Of a stretch of DNA of 64,000 nucleotides, positions 16,534-25,238 are shown one piece after another; within the stretch, counting starts at the first letter, position 1, and each line of letters opens with the position of its first letter. Position numbers and translations under genes: made by a program. Under the pieces are notes generated by a model. It made no database searches and had not been told where the DNA came from. It saw only the letters and a list, made by a program, of their open reading frames with translations. Source of the DNA: Oscillospiraceae bacterium (GTDB lineage Bacteria; Bacillota; Clostridia; Oscillospirales; Oscillospiraceae); assembly GCA_902760845.1 (NCBI GenBank), contig CACWHX010000001.1, positions 1 through 64,000 of the forward strand, read 5' to 3'.

Positions 16534-18432
16534 ATGGACAACAGCAGAAAATCCATAGACGCAGCGTCGCTGCGCATGGTCGAAAAGGCGTGCCGCGACT
16601 GCGTGGAGACGGTCTGGGACAGATACGAAGCCCAGCAGCCGCAGTGCGGATTCGGAGAGCTGGGCGTCTGCTGCAGAAACTGCCTCTCCGGGCCATGTCG
16701 CGTCAATCCCTTCGGCGAGCCGTCCAGGGCCATCTGCGGCGCCACTGCGGACACCATCGCGGCAAGAAACCTGCTCCGCAGCGTGGCGGGCGGCGCGGCG
16801 ACCCACGTCGATCATGCGTTTGAGGCCGTCGAGATTCTGGAGCAGGCGGCGGACAGGCGCGTTCCGTACGAGATCAAGGACGAGGCAAAGCTGAAGGCCG
16901 TCGCCGAACGGCTCGGCATTTCCACGGAGGGAACGGACAAATACCAGCTTTCCAAAGCGCTTGCGGCGCGCCTGTATTCCGATTTTGCGCCCGGCAAGGA
17001 GACGATGGACATGCTGGCCCGGAATGTGCCCGAGGAGCGCCTCACGACCTGGCGCAGGCTCGGGATCCTGCCCGGAAGCCCGGATCTTGAGATTCGCCGC
17101 GCCATGCATCAGACGACGATGGGCGTTGACGCCGACCCGGTGAATCTTCTCCTCGCGACCGCCAAAATGGGGCTTGTGGACTGCTATTCCGGGCTCAAGC
17201 TCGGCGCGGACGTGCAGGATATCGTGTTCGGCACGCCCGTCCCGGTAAAGACCGAGGCAAATCTCGGCGTGCTGAAGCAAAACAGGGTCAACATCGTCGT
17301 GCACGGGCACATCCCGTTCCTCTCCGAAAAGATCGTGGAGTGGGCGCGGAAGCTCGAAGCCGAGGCGAAGGCCGCGGGCGCGGAGGGGGTCCAGCTGTCC
17401 GGCCTGTGCTGCACAGGCAACGAGGTGCTGATGCGCCAGGGAATCGCCAGCGCCGGCAACTATCTCTCGCAGGAACTGGCAATCGTCACGGGCGCGGTGG
17501 ATCTGATGGTGGTCGATGTGCAGTGCATCATGCCGTCCCTCGCGCAGGTGGCCGCCTGCTATCACACGAAGCTGGTCACAACGCACGAGATCGGAAAAAT
17601 CCAGGGCGCGGAGCATGTGGCGTTTCGCCCGGCGCACGCGGACGAGGACGCTGCGGCAATCGTGCGCATGGGCATCGAGGCATATCGCCGCAGAAACAAC
17701 GGCCAGGTGGAGATTCCGCCTGAGCGCGCCGAGATGTGGGGCGGCTTCTCTGTCGAGGCGATTGTGAGCGCGCTCGCAAAGCTCGACACGGAAAACCCGC
17801 TCAAGCCGCTGGCGGACCAGATCGCGGCGGGCAATATCCGCGGCGCGGTCGGAATCGTCGGGTGCAACAACCCGCGCTTCCCGCAGGACGGCGTGATCGT
17901 GCCGCTGGCAAAGGAACTCTTGAAAAACAACGTTCTGATCGTGGTCACGGGCTGTGTCGCGCACGCGCTCGGAAAGGCCGGTATGCTGTGTCCGGAGGGC
18001 GCGGAGGCGTATGCCGGGCCGGGACTTCTGGCCGTTCTTCGGGCAATCGGCGAGGCAAACGGCCTCGGCGGGCCGCTGCCGCCCGTGCTCCATATGGGCT
18101 CGTGTGTGGACAACGCGCGCATCGGCGACCTCCTCGGCGCTCTGGCGGGGTATCTCCATGTCCCCGTCTCCGCCCTGCCGGCGGCTGCCTCCGCGCCGGA
18201 GCTGAACCACGAAAAAGCCCTCGCAATCGGGACCTGGGCGGTCGATCTCGGGCTCCTCACCCACATCGGGATGGCGCCGAACATCCTCGGAAGCCCCGTT
18301 TGCACCAAGGTGCTGACGGAGGATATCGAAGGGCTGACCGGAGGAAAATTCTACGTGGAGCCCGACCCGATCAAGGCGGCCGAGGGCATTCTGAGGCATG
18401 TGGATGCAAAGCGAAAGAGCCTCGGTCTCTGA
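16534..18432 (+). CDS. cooS: Anaerobic Ni-Fe carbon monoxide dehydrogenase, catalytic subunit CooS
   Basis: 632 residues, the usual length. Oxidises CO with water to CO2 and passes electrons to ferredoxin. The D- and B-cluster cysteines are C38, C46, C47, C50, C55 and C68. The Ni-Fe-S C-cluster ligands are all visible: H259 in HGHIP, C293 in CCTGNE, C331 in VDVQCIMP, the GCNN and TGC cysteines, and GSCVDN. The catalytic Lys is in LGSPVCTKVL near the C-terminus. Spacing matches the well-studied hydrogenogenic CODH-II. No acetyl-CoA synthase subunits are adjacent, so this is a monofunctional CODH. Confidence 0.97.
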   Translation: MDNSRKSIDAASLRMVEKACRDCVETVWDRYEAQQPQCGFGELGVCCRNCLSGPCRVNPFGEPSRAICGATADTIAARNLLRSVAGGAATHVDHAFEAVEILEQAADRRVPYEIKDEAKLKAVAERLGISTEGTDKYQLSKALAARLYSDFAPGKETMDMLARNVPEERLTTWRRLGILPGSPDLEIRRAMHQTTMGVDADPVNLLLATAKMGLVDCYSGLKLGADVQDIVFGTPVPVKTEANLGVLKQNRVNIVVHGHIPFLSEKIVEWARKLEAEAKAAGAEGVQLSGLCCTGNEVLMRQGIASAGNYLSQELAIVTGAVDLMVVDVQCIMPSLAQVAACYHTKLVTTHEIGKIQGAEHVAFRPAHADEDAAAIVRMGIEAYRRRNNGQVEIPPERAEMWGGFSVEAIVSALAKLDTENPLKPLADQIAAGNIRGAVGIVGCNNPRFPQDGVIVPLAKELLKNNVLIVVTGCVAHALGKAGMLCPEGAEAYAGPGLLAVLRAIGEANGLGGPLPPVLHMGSCVDNARIGDLLGALAGYLHVPVSALPAAASAPELNHEKALAIGTWAVDLGLLTHIGMAPNILGSPVCTKVLTEDIEGLTGGKFYVEPDPIKAAEGILRHVDAKRKSLGL

Positions 18433-18540
18433 GAAGCGGCAGGCGGCATACCATCCAAAGCAGGGCCGCCGTTCGCCCGCTCCCGGCCGTGAAATAGCAT
18501 AATCCAAAAGCGCGAGACCCCAATGGGTCTCGCGCTCAGA

Positions 18541-18564
18541 CTGTCGAAAAAAGTTTTTCGACAG
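18541..18564. repeat. Dispersed palindrome family, copy 2
   Basis: CTGTCGAAAA, AAG core and its complement, followed by GATAGGATTGCG. Same family as 10046-10073 and 30038-30059. Confidence 0.8.
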
Positions 18565-18689
18565 GATAGGATTGCGCTACATTCCTTGCCCTCGTTCGCG
18601 AATGCGATTCGCGATAGGAGGGCAATCCATTCCGCGAGAAGTTTTTTTGCCCCACGGCAAAGCCGCGCGGCAAAAATGATTTGACCCTT

Positions 18690-18727
18690 TTCGCGCCTCC
18701 GGGCGCGAACTCTGCGAGGCTTTTTTG
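18690..18727. repeat. GC-rich hairpin element, copy 1
   Basis: TTCGCGCC, TCCG loop, GGCGCGAA, then CTCTGCGAGGC and six T. A related, longer perfect hairpin is at 63361-63410 and a degenerate one near 56664-56697. Confidence 0.65.
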
Positions 18728-18780
18728 ACAGCAGATGATTGTGCGCCACGGATCGCGGCGGTTTTCCCCGCTCCTCCGTG

Positions 18781-19515
18781 TCAGCGGCGCGGCTTGTCTC
18801 GTCCTGAATAGCTCGGCGCCGACATGGCGAAGGCCGCGTGGTTCACGCACGAGGTAATATGACCGGTCATCGCCCTTCGCGCCGCCTCGGGGTCCCGGGA
18901 CCGGATGGCCGACAGGATGTTTGCGTGCTGGTACTGCATCTCAATCGACAGGGGGTTATCCTTTGTCTCGTGGAGAAGCACCGAGCTGTAGCGCCGGTAA
19001 CGCTGCAGGCTGGGAAAAATGCGCGCGTAGCTCTCAATCAGATACTTGTTTTCGCTCGCCTCCAGAATGATCTGATGAAACGGATCATCATATTCATTGA
19101 CGTCCGGCCCCTTCGTCAAAATCGCCTTTTAGTAACCGGGGAGCAGCGTCTCCAGCTTTCGAAGCGTCCTGTCGTCGGCGTAGATCGCGCATCGGTAGGC
19201 CGCCTCGCCCTCAATGGCCGCTCTGGCTCTGTAGAGGCACATCAAATCGCTGATGTCCAGGGAGGACACATAGTAGCTTTTCGCGTGCGCCTCCTTATAC
19301 ACAAAGCCGATGGCCTCCAGCTTGGACAGCGCCTCGAGCACCGGCGTTCTGGAAACGGCAAACGCCTCCGCCAGCGCGTTGACGCTCAGCCTGGTCTCCG
19401 GCCGGATGCGAAAGGATATGATATCGTCCCGCAAAATCTCCGTGACTACGTCGGTATATTTGTAAAACGGATTTTTCGCCAATCGGTCCTGAAGCATTTC
19501 GGAATATGTCATCAT
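18781..19515 (-). pseudogene. GntR/FadR-type (FCD) regulator interrupted by an in-frame stop
   Basis: The N-terminal part (19515 down to 19132) has a winged HTH: NALAEAFAVSRTPVLEALSKLE and GFVYK, followed by the first FCD helices. At 19131-19129 an in-frame TAA follows PGY. The same frame continues to 18781 with the rest of the FCD domain (DDPFHQIILEASEN, then RDPEAARRAMTGHI, then NHAAF). Read through, it would be about 244 residues, a normal length for the family. TAA serves as an ordinary stop elsewhere here, so this is best read as a nonsense mutation. It is divergent from the vor operon, which it may have regulated. Confidence 0.85.
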
Positions 19516-19630
19516 TTCAGCTCCTGTCTCCCCTGCTGCGTTCCTTTTCGCCGCGCGCTTCACGTGTTTTGCCCGTTCTGCACTTTTTTTGAAGCAATCG
19601 CTCCGGTTTCCCGGCCGAGCGGCACAAGCT

Positions 19631-19660
19631 TTGATTTTTTGCGGCTCGCCGCGCTAAGAT
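19631..19660 (+). promoter_or_regulatory. Promoter of the vorDBAC operon
   Basis: TTGATT (19631-19636), 18-base spacer containing a GCGGC..GCCGC dyad, TAAGAT (19655-19660). The dyad in the spacer and the ATGTATATGA just downstream are possible binding sites for the divergent GntR regulator. Confidence 0.5.
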
Positions 19661-19718
19661 GTATATGACTCTTAAAACCATCAACGGGTGTGCTCCCGGC
19701 TGAAAAGGAGGAACGACC

Positions 19719-19934
19719 GTGTTTATTGTAACGGTAAACGAGGAATTGTGCAAGGGGTGCGGCCTGTGCGCGGCGGCATGTCCCAAAAAAATCATGCGAA
19801 TCTCCGACGTCACCAACACAAGCGGGCAGTATGTGGCCGTCTGCGCGGCAAAGGAAGCCTGCGTCGGCTGCAGAAGCTGCGCAATCATTTGCCCGGACGA
19901 CGCGATTCGGATCGAGAAGGAGGAGTCGTTTTGA
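19719..19934 (+). CDS. vorD: 2-oxoacid:ferredoxin oxidoreductase delta subunit (ferredoxin)
   Basis: 71-residue 2[4Fe-4S] ferredoxin-like subunit: CKGCGLCAAACP near residue 11 and CVGCRSCAIICP near residue 48. In four-subunit Vor/Kor enzymes it transfers electrons from the thiamine subunit to external ferredoxin. The start is GTG, eight bases after AAGGAGG. Its last codon overlaps the TTG start of the alpha subunit. Confidence 0.9.
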   Translation: MFIVTVNEELCKGCGLCAAACPKKIMRISDVTNTSGQYVAVCAAKEACVGCRSCAIICPDDAIRIEKEESF

Positions 19935-20992
19935 AAAAGCTGATGAAAGGCAACGAGGCCATGGCCGAGGCGGCCGTGATGGCCGGCTGCCGCTATTACT
20001 TTGGCTACCCCATCACGCCGCAGAGCGAGGTTCCGGAATATCTGTCATGGCGCATGGCGGAGGTGGGCGGCGTATACAAGCAGGCCGAGAGCGAGCTGGC
20101 CGCGGCCAACATGCTCTTCGGCGCCGGCGCGGCCGGCGGCCGCGCCATGACCAGCTCCTCCGGGCTGGGGATCGCGCTGATGCAGGAGGCGATTTCTCAC
20201 ACCTGCGCCTGCGAGATCCCGGCAGTGTACCTGAATGTGTCCCGCGGCGGGCCGGCGCTGGGCTGCATCCAGCCCGGTCAGGCGGATTATTACCAGATGA
20301 CCCGCGGCGGCGGGCCGGGCGACTACAGCATGATCGTCTATGCGCCGAGCAATGTGCAGGAGGCGTGCGACCTGCTCCAGCTCGCCTTTGACAAGGCGGA
20401 GCAATACCGCAATCCGGTTGCGGTGTATGCAGACGGGTGCATCGGGCAGATCATGGAGTCCGTCGAGATTCACGAGCGGGAGCGCGACCCGAAGCTGCCG
20501 CCCAAATCGTGGGCCGCCACGGGCTGGGACGATCCCTCCCGCCGTCCGACGGGCTTCACCTCCGTATTTATGGACCCCGCCAAGTGCGAGCGGCACAACG
20601 ATCACTTGCAGGAGAAGTACCGAATCATCCGCGAGAACGAGGCGCGGCTGGATACCATCGACACCGACGACGCCGACGTGGTGCTTGTGGCCTATGGCAC
20701 CACAGCGCGCATCTGCATGTCCGCAAAGCGCATCGCCGCCGAAAGCGGAATCCGGGTCGGAATCGCGCGTCCGATCACCATCTGGCCGTTCCCGGCGCGG
20801 CAGCTCTATCGCGCGTGCCAAAACGCAAAAGCGGTCCTGTGCGTGGAGATGGCGGCCGGGCAGCTGTATGACGACGTGCGTCTCGCGCTGAACGGGTCCA
20901 GAGACGCAGGGCTCTATTACCGGCTTGGCGGCATGATGCCCAGGGCGCGGGATATCTGCCAGGAGATCACCAAATTGCTGGAGGAGGCGTGA
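19931..20992 (+). CDS. vorB: 2-oxoacid:ferredoxin oxidoreductase alpha subunit (VorB/KorA-like)
   Basis: 353 residues, the size of 2-ketoisovalerate oxidoreductase subunit B. GNEAMAEAAVMAGCRYYFGYPITPQSE at the N-terminus is the pyrimidine-binding domain of the thiamine-diphosphate enzymes, with ITPQSE a family signature. MTSSSGLGIALMQEAIS and a C-terminal transketolase-like domain II follow. The enzyme oxidatively decarboxylates a 2-oxoacid to the acyl-CoA and reduces ferredoxin. Branched-chain oxoacid specificity is the best guess; 2-oxoglutarate cannot be excluded. It starts at TTG overlapping the ferredoxin stop. Confidence 0.88.
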   Translation: MKKLMKGNEAMAEAAVMAGCRYYFGYPITPQSEVPEYLSWRMAEVGGVYKQAESELAAANMLFGAGAAGGRAMTSSSGLGIALMQEAISHTCACEIPAVYLNVSRGGPALGCIQPGQADYYQMTRGGGPGDYSMIVYAPSNVQEACDLLQLAFDKAEQYRNPVAVYADGCIGQIMESVEIHERERDPKLPPKSWAATGWDDPSRRPTGFTSVFMDPAKCERHNDHLQEKYRIIRENEARLDTIDTDDADVVLVAYGTTARICMSAKRIAAESGIRVGIARPITIWPFPARQLYRACQNAKAVLCVEMAAGQLYDDVRLALNGSRDAGLYYRLGGMMPRARDICQEITKLLEEA

Positions 20993-20994
20993 GA

Positions 20995-21729
20995 ATGTCT
21001 GTCATCTATCAGAAGGATACTTATCTGAACGATACCAAGCGGCACTATTGCCCCGGCTGCAGCCATGGTCTGGCGCACAAGCTGGTCGGTCAGGTGCTGG
21101 AGGAACTGCAGCTCGTGGAAAAGACCATCACCGTCGGCTCGGTGGGCTGCTCCGGCCTGTTTTATGATTATTCCAACTCCGACTGCATCATGGCCCTGCA
21201 CGGGCGTGCCCCCGCGGTGGCCGCGGGCGTGAAGGCGGTGCATCCGGATAAAATCGTGTACACCTATCAGGGCGATGGGGATCTCGCCTCCATCGGCATC
21301 GGAGAGACGGTCTCCGCCGCCGCCCGTGGGGAGAATTTGACGGTCATTTTCGCCAACAACAGCGTGTTCGGCATGACCGGCGGGCAGATGGCGCCCACCA
21401 CCATTCCGGGCGAGAAGACCTCCACCTGCCGGGATGGGCGGGAGCCACAGGTGCACGGCTACCCCATCGGCGTGTGCGAACTTTTGTCGCAGCTTCAGGG
21501 CGCGCGCTACGTCGCCCGCGCCTCCCTGCACGATGTGCCGCACATTCTGGAGGCGAAGAAGATGATCCGCAAAGCGTTTACATACCAGCTGGAGGGCCGC
21601 GGCTACGCATTTGTGGAGCTGCTGTGCGCCTGCCCAACCAATCTCCGGATGAAGCCGACGGAGGCCTGCCGCTGGGTCGAAGAGGAAATGACGAAGGTTT
21701 ATCCGCTGGGCGTTTTTAAGGAGGAATAA
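20995..21729 (+). CDS. vorA: 2-oxoacid:ferredoxin oxidoreductase beta subunit (thiamine-binding)
   Basis: 244 residues. CPGCSHG near residue 18 and VGCSG are Fe-S/thiamine region cysteines; GDGDLASIGIGE with NN downstream is the diphosphate-Mg binding motif; FGMTGGQMAPTT follows as in Vor/Kor beta subunits. The ATG at 20995 is used because GAGGAGG lies seven bases upstream; a GTG two codons earlier is less likely. Third gene of the four-gene operon. Confidence 0.9.
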   Translation: MSVIYQKDTYLNDTKRHYCPGCSHGLAHKLVGQVLEELQLVEKTITVGSVGCSGLFYDYSNSDCIMALHGRAPAVAAGVKAVHPDKIVYTYQGDGDLASIGIGETVSAAARGENLTVIFANNSVFGMTGGQMAPTTIPGEKTSTCRDGREPQVHGYPIGVCELLSQLQGARYVARASLHDVPHILEAKKMIRKAFTYQLEGRGYAFVELLCACPTNLRMKPTEACRWVEEEMTKVYPLGVFKEE

Positions 21730-21731
21730 CC

Positions 21732-22280
21732 ATGCTGCATGAATTCGTACTGTCCGGCTACGGCGGGCAGGGCGCGCTGCTGATCGGGCAGATTTTGGCC
21801 GTTGCCGGCACTCGGGAGGATCTCAATGCCATGTGGCGTCCCACCTACGGCCCGGAAAAGCGCGGCGGAACCGCCTACTGTGATGTGATCCTGACCGACG
21901 GGGCAATCGGCTCCCCCGTTGTGGACGAGCCGGAGATCGTGGTCGCGATGGATGAACGTTCTTTTGTCCGCTTCGAGCATGACATCGTCCCCGGCGGAAC
22001 GCTGATTTACAACGCATCAATGTGTGCCGCGCGGCCGTCCCGTTCAGACATCCGCTATTGGCCTGTTCCTGCAGGAGAAATCGCCCACGCGCTTGGCAGC
22101 GACAAGGTCGCCAACATGGTGCTTCTGGGCGCGCTGCTGGACGTTTGCCCCGTTGTGACCGACGCCGCCGTGGAGGCGGGCCTGAAGGAAAAGCTCGGAA
22201 AGGCGAAGCAATCGCTTCTGGCGCTGAACATGGAGGCAATCCAGCGCGGAAAAGCCCACCGCGTCAAAGATGGGGCATAA
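21732..22280 (+). CDS. vorC: 2-oxoacid:ferredoxin oxidoreductase gamma subunit
   Basis: 182 residues with the gamma-domain signature SGYGGQGALLIGQILA at the N-terminus and WRPTYGPEKRGGTAYCDVILT, the CoA-binding domain of these enzymes. It begins two bases after the beta-subunit stop, with AAGGAGG upstream. The order ferredoxin, alpha, beta, gamma is the common DBAC arrangement. The operon ends at the hairpin at 22387. Confidence 0.9.
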   Translation: MLHEFVLSGYGGQGALLIGQILAVAGTREDLNAMWRPTYGPEKRGGTAYCDVILTDGAIGSPVVDEPEIVVAMDERSFVRFEHDIVPGGTLIYNASMCAARPSRSDIRYWPVPAGEIAHALGSDKVANMVLLGALLDVCPVVTDAAVEAGLKEKLGKAKQSLLALNMEAIQRGKAHRVKDGA

Positions 22281-22589
22281 GGGTTCGATTTTTAAGCTTG
22301 CATGGAGCGGACTTGGGAGGGGATTGGGTATCCCCTCCCAAGAATTTGAGCGAAGCGGAATCCTTGCCCGCCAAAGGCGGGCCAACAAAAATGGAAGAAT
22401 CCTGTTTGGATTCTTCCATTTTTGGCGCGAATGATGATAACGACAAACGCAGTTCCCAAATCGAAGCCCAGCGAAGCGGGTTCGATTTGGAAAGGAGGAG
22501 CGACGGAGTGAATGAGAGATGGCGTTTGCTTTGAAAAAGAAAACGCCGTCACGAACGATACGAAGTCCGCGACGACGTGGTCCGAGTGT
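22281..22589. other. Hairpin-rich non-coding segment after vorC
   Basis: No gene. It contains a 13-bp stem (22312-22324 with 22330-22342), an 8-bp CCCGCC-type stem near 22365-22380, the terminator at 22387, a stem made of AAATCGAA.. and TTCGATTT around 22460-22492, and a GGCGTTT../AAACGCC stem near 22522-22549. Stacked hairpins of this type probably belong to the edge of the decayed element. Confidence 0.5.
22387..22423 (+). terminator. Intrinsic terminator after the vor operon
   Basis: A perfect 16-bp stem (22387-22402 with 22408-22423) with a 5-nt loop, ending in TTTTT. It is the first strong hairpin with a T run downstream of vorC. Confidence 0.75.
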
Positions 22590-22820
22590 AGTTGCCTTCT
22601 CCGGCAGCTCGCCGTCGGCGTATACTTTTTTCAGATGGTCGTTGACCGTCCGAACATCCACGCCGTACAACTCCGCCATCATCCGCTGGGTGAGCCAGAT
22701 GTTCTCGTTTTCATATCGCATCTCGAAGCTCTCCGGCGCTTCGCCGGTGGCGGCCACATAGGTAAGATACTCCGCGGCGGAGGAGTGAATGGTTACTTCT
22801 GTATTTTTCTTCTTTGCCAT
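22590..22820 (-). pseudogene. N-terminal remnant of a RhuM-family protein
   Basis: 77 residues on the minus strand match the N-terminus of the RhuM (virulence protein) family: SAAEYLTYVAATGE, YENENIWLTQRMMAELYGVDVRTVNDHLKKVY, then GELPEKATT. Similarity ends abruptly near 22590, where GC-rich unrelated sequence begins. Full proteins have about 330 residues. RhuM proteins are common cargo in integrative elements; function unclear. Confidence 0.75.
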
Positions 22821-22880
22821 CTTGGATCACCTTCTATTACAGAGTGTCTTCTTATTTTGATCTGTCATATGAAATATCAT

Positions 22881-24326
22881 ATGAGCCGCCTCGGGCGCGA
22901 TTACCTGCAAGCAGGCTTTTATACGGACAACTATTTCCCTGAGCACGGCATCCGCTTTATTGCGGTCAACGACATGGTAGACAGCGACGAGGGCGAAAAC
23001 GAGCTGGCCCCGTTTCGCAACGTGATGAATGAGATGTACGCAAGAGACATCAGCCGCAAGGTGCGGTCAGCCCACCGTATCCGAGGCAACTCAGGTGAGC
23101 CACTGTCTCAGTCACCCTACGGATATATGAAATCTCCCGATAATCCAAAGAAATGGCTGATCGACCCGGAGGCGTCCAAGGTCGTCAAGGACATTTTCCG
23201 CATGTATCTGGAGGGCAAGGGCACCGATACGATCGCACGGATTTTGGAGGAGAAAGAGATTCTGAACTGCACGGCCTACTGGCAAAGCAAGGGTATCGGT
23301 AGGGGCGGGAAGAAAACACAGCCGAATCCCTGCAAGTGGAAGAACAGCACCGTGTAGGGTATTCTCTCCCGACAGGAGTATTGCGGCGACGTGGTGAACT
23401 TCAAGACCTACTCCAAATCCTTCAAGAACAAGGCAAGACTGCAAAATCCGCCGGAAAATTGGGCAATCTTTCGGGACATCCACGAGCCGATCATCGACAG
23501 GAATACCTTTGAGCGCGTGCAGAAGATACTGGGCAGCACGAAACACCGCGCTCCTAAGACGGAGAACGGGGAAAAGAATATGTTCTGCGACCTGCTCCGC
23601 TGCGCGGATTGCGGCAAAAAGCTGTGGCATCACACAAACACCATCAATAAGGACATCCACTTCTTTGCCTGTTCCAACTACGCCAAGGACTATCGAGGCA
23701 CCTGCCAAAGGCGCCACTATATCCGGGCCGACGCCGTGGAGGAGGTGGTCAAGCTGGAGCTGGGACGCATGGCGGCCATGCTCCGACACGATGAGGAGGG
23801 TTTTGCCGAGCTTCTGGCGCAGAAAACCAACGCGGAACTCCTGGACGAGAATCGGCTAATGGAGGCAGAATTGCAGAAAGCGGTCCTGCGAAGCGAAAAG
23901 GTCAGTCAGCTATATCAGCGAGTCTATGAGGACAACGCAGAGGGCAAGGTAACAGACGAGTGGTTCATGCAGCTCTCTCACAAATATGAGGCAGAGCGCG
24001 TGGAGTTGAAGGAGAGAATCAGCAACCTGCGGGAGAAGTTGGATGGGTTAGAGCAGCAACGATACAGGAAGGACAGCTTTATATCCGCCGTGCGGAAGTT
24101 TATGGAGATGGGGACATTGACAGCTCCGCTTTTGCAGGAGCTGATCGACCACATCGACGTGTACGAAACCGAAGGTACCGGCAAAAACCGCACCCAGCGT
24201 ATTGTGATCTACTACCGCTTCGTGGGGTATATCGAGCTGCCGGACAGCGCATTCCGCAGGGACGACCGCTACAGAGCCGACACCCGTCAGGGCGTGGCGG
24301 TGGAGTATATCCCCAAGCCAGCATAA
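22881..24326 (+). pseudogene. Degraded large serine recombinase
   Basis: The frame runs from MSRLGRDYLQAG (C-terminal part of the resolvase catalytic domain) through YARDISRKVRSA, the recombinase domain (PYGYMKSP, WLIDPEASKVVKDIFRMYLEG), a zinc ribbon (CADCGKKL .. CSNY .. CQRRHYIRADAVEE) and a long coiled coil to the DUF4368-like C-terminus. Two lesions are visible: the first 60-70 residues with the catalytic Ser are absent, and an in-frame TAG at 23355-23357 falls after NSTV. The pieces on both sides are in the same frame. The enzyme is therefore dead and marks an integrated element that can no longer excise itself. Confidence 0.9.
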
Positions 24327-24373
24327 AGAAAAGAGCAGGCAAACGCCTGCTCCTACATGAAGCAAAAGAAAAA

Positions 24374-24412
24374 TCGAGTGGTAATAACGTCAAATCCGTT
24401 ATTACCACTCGA
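24374..24412 (-). terminator. Terminator of the tRNA-Leu gene
   Basis: A perfect 16-bp stem (24374-24389 with 24397-24412). On the minus strand it is followed by TTTTTCTTTT, three bases after the tRNA 3' end. Confidence 0.85.
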
Positions 24413-24414
24413 CA

Positions 24415-24501
24415 TGGTGCCGGTGGTGGGACTCGAACCCACACGCCATCGCTGGCAACGGATTTTGAGTCCGCCTCGTCTACCAATTCCAACACACCGG
24501 C
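24415..24501 (-). tRNA. tRNA-Leu (anticodon CAA), CCA encoded
   Basis: 87 bases on the minus strand. The acceptor stem GCCGGTG pairs with CACCGGC; the D-arm has TTGGTAGACG; the anticodon loop CTCAAAA gives CAA; there is a long variable arm typical of class II tRNALeu; the T-loop is GTTCGAGTC; the 3' end ACCA is encoded. It reads UUG codons. The decayed recombinase element lies just beyond its 3' end. Confidence 0.95.
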
Positions 24502-24537
24502 ATGCACCCTGTATTATACAACACCCATTTCCAATTT

Positions 24538-25101
24538 TCAAGTACAAATCCGCGCCGGGTCGATGAACTGCAGCCGCTCCGGCGGATCGTCCGCAAAGCT
24601 GCACGCGGCGGCGGCGCAGCCCGGGATTTCCGCATACACGCGGCAGCGCGCGCCCGGCTCCGGCGGGGACAAGATCCCGTCAACGCGGGAAAACGGGATG
24701 TCCCGCAGGTCGCCCGCGCCCGTGAGCTTGAACCAGCTCTCCCGCAGCGTCCAGAGCTCGAACAGCTCCAGGTCTCCGTGATCCGCCGCGAACAGCCGCT
24801 CCGCCGTCGCGGCGCGAAGGGGGCGCCGCCGCTCCGCATCCGCGCCGACCGGATGCTCTGAAAGCGCGGCCAGAACAACGCCGCGCGTGTGACTGAGCGA
24901 GACGTGCAGCGACGGGTACGCGGGAAAAAATGGCTTGCCGCCCGGCAGCGCGGCCGCCTCCGGCAGGGAGACGTCCCACGTCTCGCGCGCGGCCACCTCC
25001 AGCAGGGACCACGCGAAGGCACTCTCGGGCGTGCTCCGGCGCCCCGGCCGGCGCGCGCGCGCCGGGTCCAGCCCCGTCGTCTCCGTCCAAAATATCCGCA
25101 T
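24538..25101 (-). CDS. 4'-phosphopantetheinyl transferase, Sfp-type
   Basis: 187 residues. Transfers phosphopantetheine from CoA to carrier proteins. The magnesium-binding motif is VGADAE (family GxDxE) near residue 85, and ELWTLRESWFKLTGAG is the W-x-x-(K/R)-E-(A/S)-x-x-K motif. HVSLSHTRG precedes them. The ATG at 25101 is chosen; an in-frame ATG at 25134 lacks a ribosome-binding site. No NRPS or PKS genes are near, so it may serve fatty-acid or distant carrier proteins. It is divergent from the two-component regulator. Confidence 0.82.
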   Translation of the reverse strand: MRIFWTETTGLDPARARRPGRRSTPESAFAWSLLEVAARETWDVSLPEAAALPGGKPFFPAYPSLHVSLSHTRGVVLAALSEHPVGADAERRRPLRAATAERLFAADHGDLELFELWTLRESWFKLTGAGDLRDIPFSRVDGILSPPEPGARCRVYAEIPGCAAAACSFADDPPERLQFIDPARICT

Positions 25102-25176
25102 TTGCCCGCACCATCCCTTCTTTACAGACAACATATCACAAAAAAGATTCTTTGACTACCATTTTGTATAAAAGTA

Positions 25177-25185
25177 TGTTATACT
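25177..25185 (+). promoter_or_regulatory. Extended -10 promoter of the two-component operon
   Basis: TGTTATACT, a TGn-extended -10 element, 53 bases before the response-regulator ATG. No good -35 is seen, as expected for this class. Confidence 0.5.
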
Positions 25186-25238
25186 GAATCCTGTATGATT
25201 TTAGTTTTGCCGCGAGACGGCGGAACGGAGTTTATTTT

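Larger units (their letters stand above)
18433..18780. other. Intergenic interval with hairpin and repeat elements
   Basis: No gene. It contains a 12-bp stem hairpin (18509-18536) that may end the coo operon, directly followed by the TGTCGAAAA palindrome and by a TTCGCGCC-type hairpin with CTCTGCGAGGC and a T run (18690-18727), which may terminate the GntR gene approaching from the other side. Confidence 0.6.

Noticed and set aside
19129-19131. Recoding of TAA in the GntR gene
   Set aside because: TAA ends several intact genes here (for example at 12392 and 34682), and no selenocysteine, pyrrolysine or readthrough signal is seen. A nonsense mutation is the simpler reading.
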